Below are positions 21,230 through 22,343 of a DNA stretch of 22,343 nt, piece by piece. Each line of letters begins with the position of its first letter. Positions within the stretch are counted from its first letter, which is position 1. Below the pieces are notes generated by a model that was not told the origin of the DNA, did no database searches, and was given only the letters and a program-made list of their open reading frames with translations. Made by a program: the position numbers and the translations under genes. Source of the DNA: a virus. The stretch lies in IMG/VR virus record IMGVR_UViG_3300023171_000041, positions 1 to 22,343 of that record; one strand, 5' to 3'.

Positions 21230-21273
21230 TTCCGGACATTTTGTTTTTAAATTCCCGAATTTTCATTTTGGCA
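21230..21273 (+). repeat. Two tandem 22-bp units, candidate right end of the element
   Basis: TTCCGGACATTTTG... (21230-21251) and TTCCCGAATTTTCA... (21252-21273) agree at 14 of 22 positions and abut exactly. MuA-type transposases bind adjacent 22-bp sites near each end, and element ends read 5'-TG / CA-3'. The second unit ends in GGCA. The real junction may be a few bases to the right. The left end is not in the window, so no comparison or target-site duplication can be checked. Confidence 0.35.
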
Positions 21274-21430
21274 CTTATATTATGCTTTATCTACATTATG
21301 ATAACAAGAAGCTGAAAAACCATCTGTTACTCAATTAGTGTAATCCAATAAAATATTGCATTTTTACAGCTTAAAATTTGAGTGAGGAGGATTAAAATGG
21401 CCTTTTTGCCGCGTTAATTTAGAAGACAAT
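21274..21430. other. Intergenic stretch before the chromosomal permease gene
   Basis: No gene of note: the short ATG frame at 21397 stops after six codons. The stretch is AT-rich and likely holds the host permease gene's leader. I see no TAnnTTTG box with good spacing. If the element ends near 21273, its insertion lies about 160 bases upstream of the permease start. Confidence 0.4.
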
Positions 21431-22343
21431 TTGAACACATCATATTTCATAGCACGGCGTATTGCCATTAAGTCAGAACGTACTTTTTCGAAGCTGATCG
21501 TTCGTATTGCGATATCAGGCGTAATGCTTAGCCTTACGGTAATGATGTTGTCCATCGCTATTATAAAAGGTTTTAAGACTGAAATTCAGGAAAAGGTAAG
21601 AGGATATGTTGGGGATGTCAGGATTTTTAAACTGGATTTGAACAACTCCTTTGAGCTGAGTCCTTTTGTTCCTTCTGCAAAGACGCTTGCCTACCTTAAA
21701 AACAATAAAGATGTGGCTTACTTCCAACCTTACGCCACGAAACCGGGAATTATCTCGGCAAATGACGAGGTAGAAGGAATAAATTTTAAAGGTATCACTA
21801 AAAGCTTTAACTGGGATTATATCAGTAAACACCTGGTCAGCGGCAGGGTCATCAACTTTGCAGACAGTATCAAAGCTACACGGGAAATCATGATTTCTGC
21901 TTATACGGCTAACCGGTTGAAGCTGAAAACAGGTGACAATTTCATCATGTACTTTGTGCAGAATCCACCAAGGAAAAGACCTTTTAAGATTGTTGGGATT
22001 TACGATATAGGCGTAGAGGAGATTGATAAAAGCTTTGTATTGGGCGATATCAATATCATCAGGCGTTTGAATGACTGGAAACCGGATCAGGTTGGTGGTA
22101 TTGAAGTGAAGCTGAAAAACTTCAACAGGTTAAGTCAGGCCTCTGATGATATTTATGCAAACCTGGAAATGAAACTGAAATCTGAATCTGTGCAGGAATA
22201 CTTTCCGAATATATTTACCTGGCTTTCTCTGCTGGATGTAAATACAAGAGTACTACTCATTCTGATGATGATTGTGGGGGTGATCAATATGATCACTGCA
22301 TTACTGATCATGATTTTGGAGCGTACCAATATGATCGGTATGC
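21431..22343 (+). CDS. LolC/FtsX-type ABC transporter permease (runs off the right edge)
   Basis: 304 open codons to the window end, beginning (with TTG) NTSYFIARRIAIKSERTFSK. The first membrane helix is VRIAISGVMLSLTVMMLSIA (about 22-41). It is followed by a periplasmic domain with the MacB/LolE-like pattern (TANRLKLKTGDNFIMYF, FKIVGIYDIGVEEIDKSF), and a second helix VLLILMMIVGVINMITALLI near the end. The start must be TTG: the frame is open only from 21386 and has no ATG before 21431. Lipoprotein-releasing or related export systems use this fold with an ATPase partner, not seen here. It is a chromosomal gene next to the element, and a Pedobacter-like host fits its sequence. The rest of the gene, including the other helices, lies outside. 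Confidence 0.8.
   Translation, partial: MNTSYFIARRIAIKSERTFSKLIVRIAISGVMLSLTVMMLSIAIIKGFKTEIQEKVRGYVGDVRIFKLDLNNSFELSPFVPSAKTLAYLKNNKDVAYFQPYATKPGIISANDEVEGINFKGITKSFNWDYISKHLVSGRVINFADSIKATREIMISAYTANRLKLKTGDNFIMYFVQNPPRKRPFKIVGIYDIGVEEIDKSFVLGDINIIRRLNDWKPDQVGGIEVKLKNFNRLSQASDDIYANLEMKLKSESVQEYFPNIFTWLSLLDVNTRVLLILMMIVGVINMITALLIMILERTNMIGM

Noticed and set aside
8917-21235. AGCAGTTCCGG shared by the divergent region and the right end
   Set aside because: An 11-base match is expected many times by chance in a window of this size, and the flanks do not align.

Overview
The window looks like Bacteroidota DNA, probably Sphingobacteriales (Pedobacter-like). Base composition is moderately AT-rich, starts lack Shine-Dalgarno sequences, and two promoters fit the Bacteroidota pattern TTG...TAnnTTTG. 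The flanking chromosomal gene at the right edge (21431 onward) is a LolC/FtsX-type ABC transporter permease of the kind seen in that order. Nearly everything else belongs to one Mu-like transposable element. Its left end lies beyond base 1; its right end is probably near 21273.

Layout. (1) 1-210: start of a divergently transcribed repressor gene and an operator/promoter region with two copies of TCGAA-N6-TTCGA. (2) 211-5682: early operon with a Ner/Cro-like regulator, MuA-like DDE transposase, MuB-like AAA+ ATPase, DnaB/RadA-type RecA-fold ATPase, a small unknown protein, a DnaA domain IV-like protein, a DUF3164-like protein and a last small protein, closed by a strong 13-bp hairpin terminator. 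(3) 5743-5991: a Bacteroidota promoter and a small HTH protein, candidate late activator. (4) 8551-5984 on the minus strand: membrane-anchored coiled-coil protein, tail tape measure, candidate tail terminator. (5) 8552-8984: noncoding divergent region with a degenerate 19-bp direct repeat. (6) 8985-10038: lysis genes, a CHAP endolysin and a one-protein (u-type) spanin. (7) 10041-13110: sheath, tube, tail assembly chaperone with a -1 frameshift extension, a baseplate-region protein and a LysM-like baseplate protein. (8) 13111-17042: a fibre and membrane cassette (collagen-like fibre, signal-peptide-bearing repeat protein, three-helix membrane protein). (9) 17042-21162: baseplate hub, spike, small protein, gp25-like wedge, gpJ-like, gpI-like, and a tail-collar receptor-binding protein, ending in a terminator.

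The central observation is what is missing. No terminase, portal, head protease, scaffold, major capsid or head-tail connector gene is visible between the transposition genes and the right end, although in Mu they would sit between lysis and tail. What remains is a full contractile tail, a lysis cassette, regulators and apparently intact transposition genes. This fits a self-mobile, transposable R-type tailocin (headless Mu-like element). A satellite that supplies tails to a helper's heads is an alternative. Genes left of the window could change this reading.

How the parts would work together (inference): the repressor holds the early promoter off. On induction the transposase and ATPases act and the small HTH protein turns on the late genes. 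Sheath and tube assemble on the baseplate to a length set by the tape measure. Fibres and the collar protein give target specificity, and endolysin, spanin and a candidate holin release the particles.
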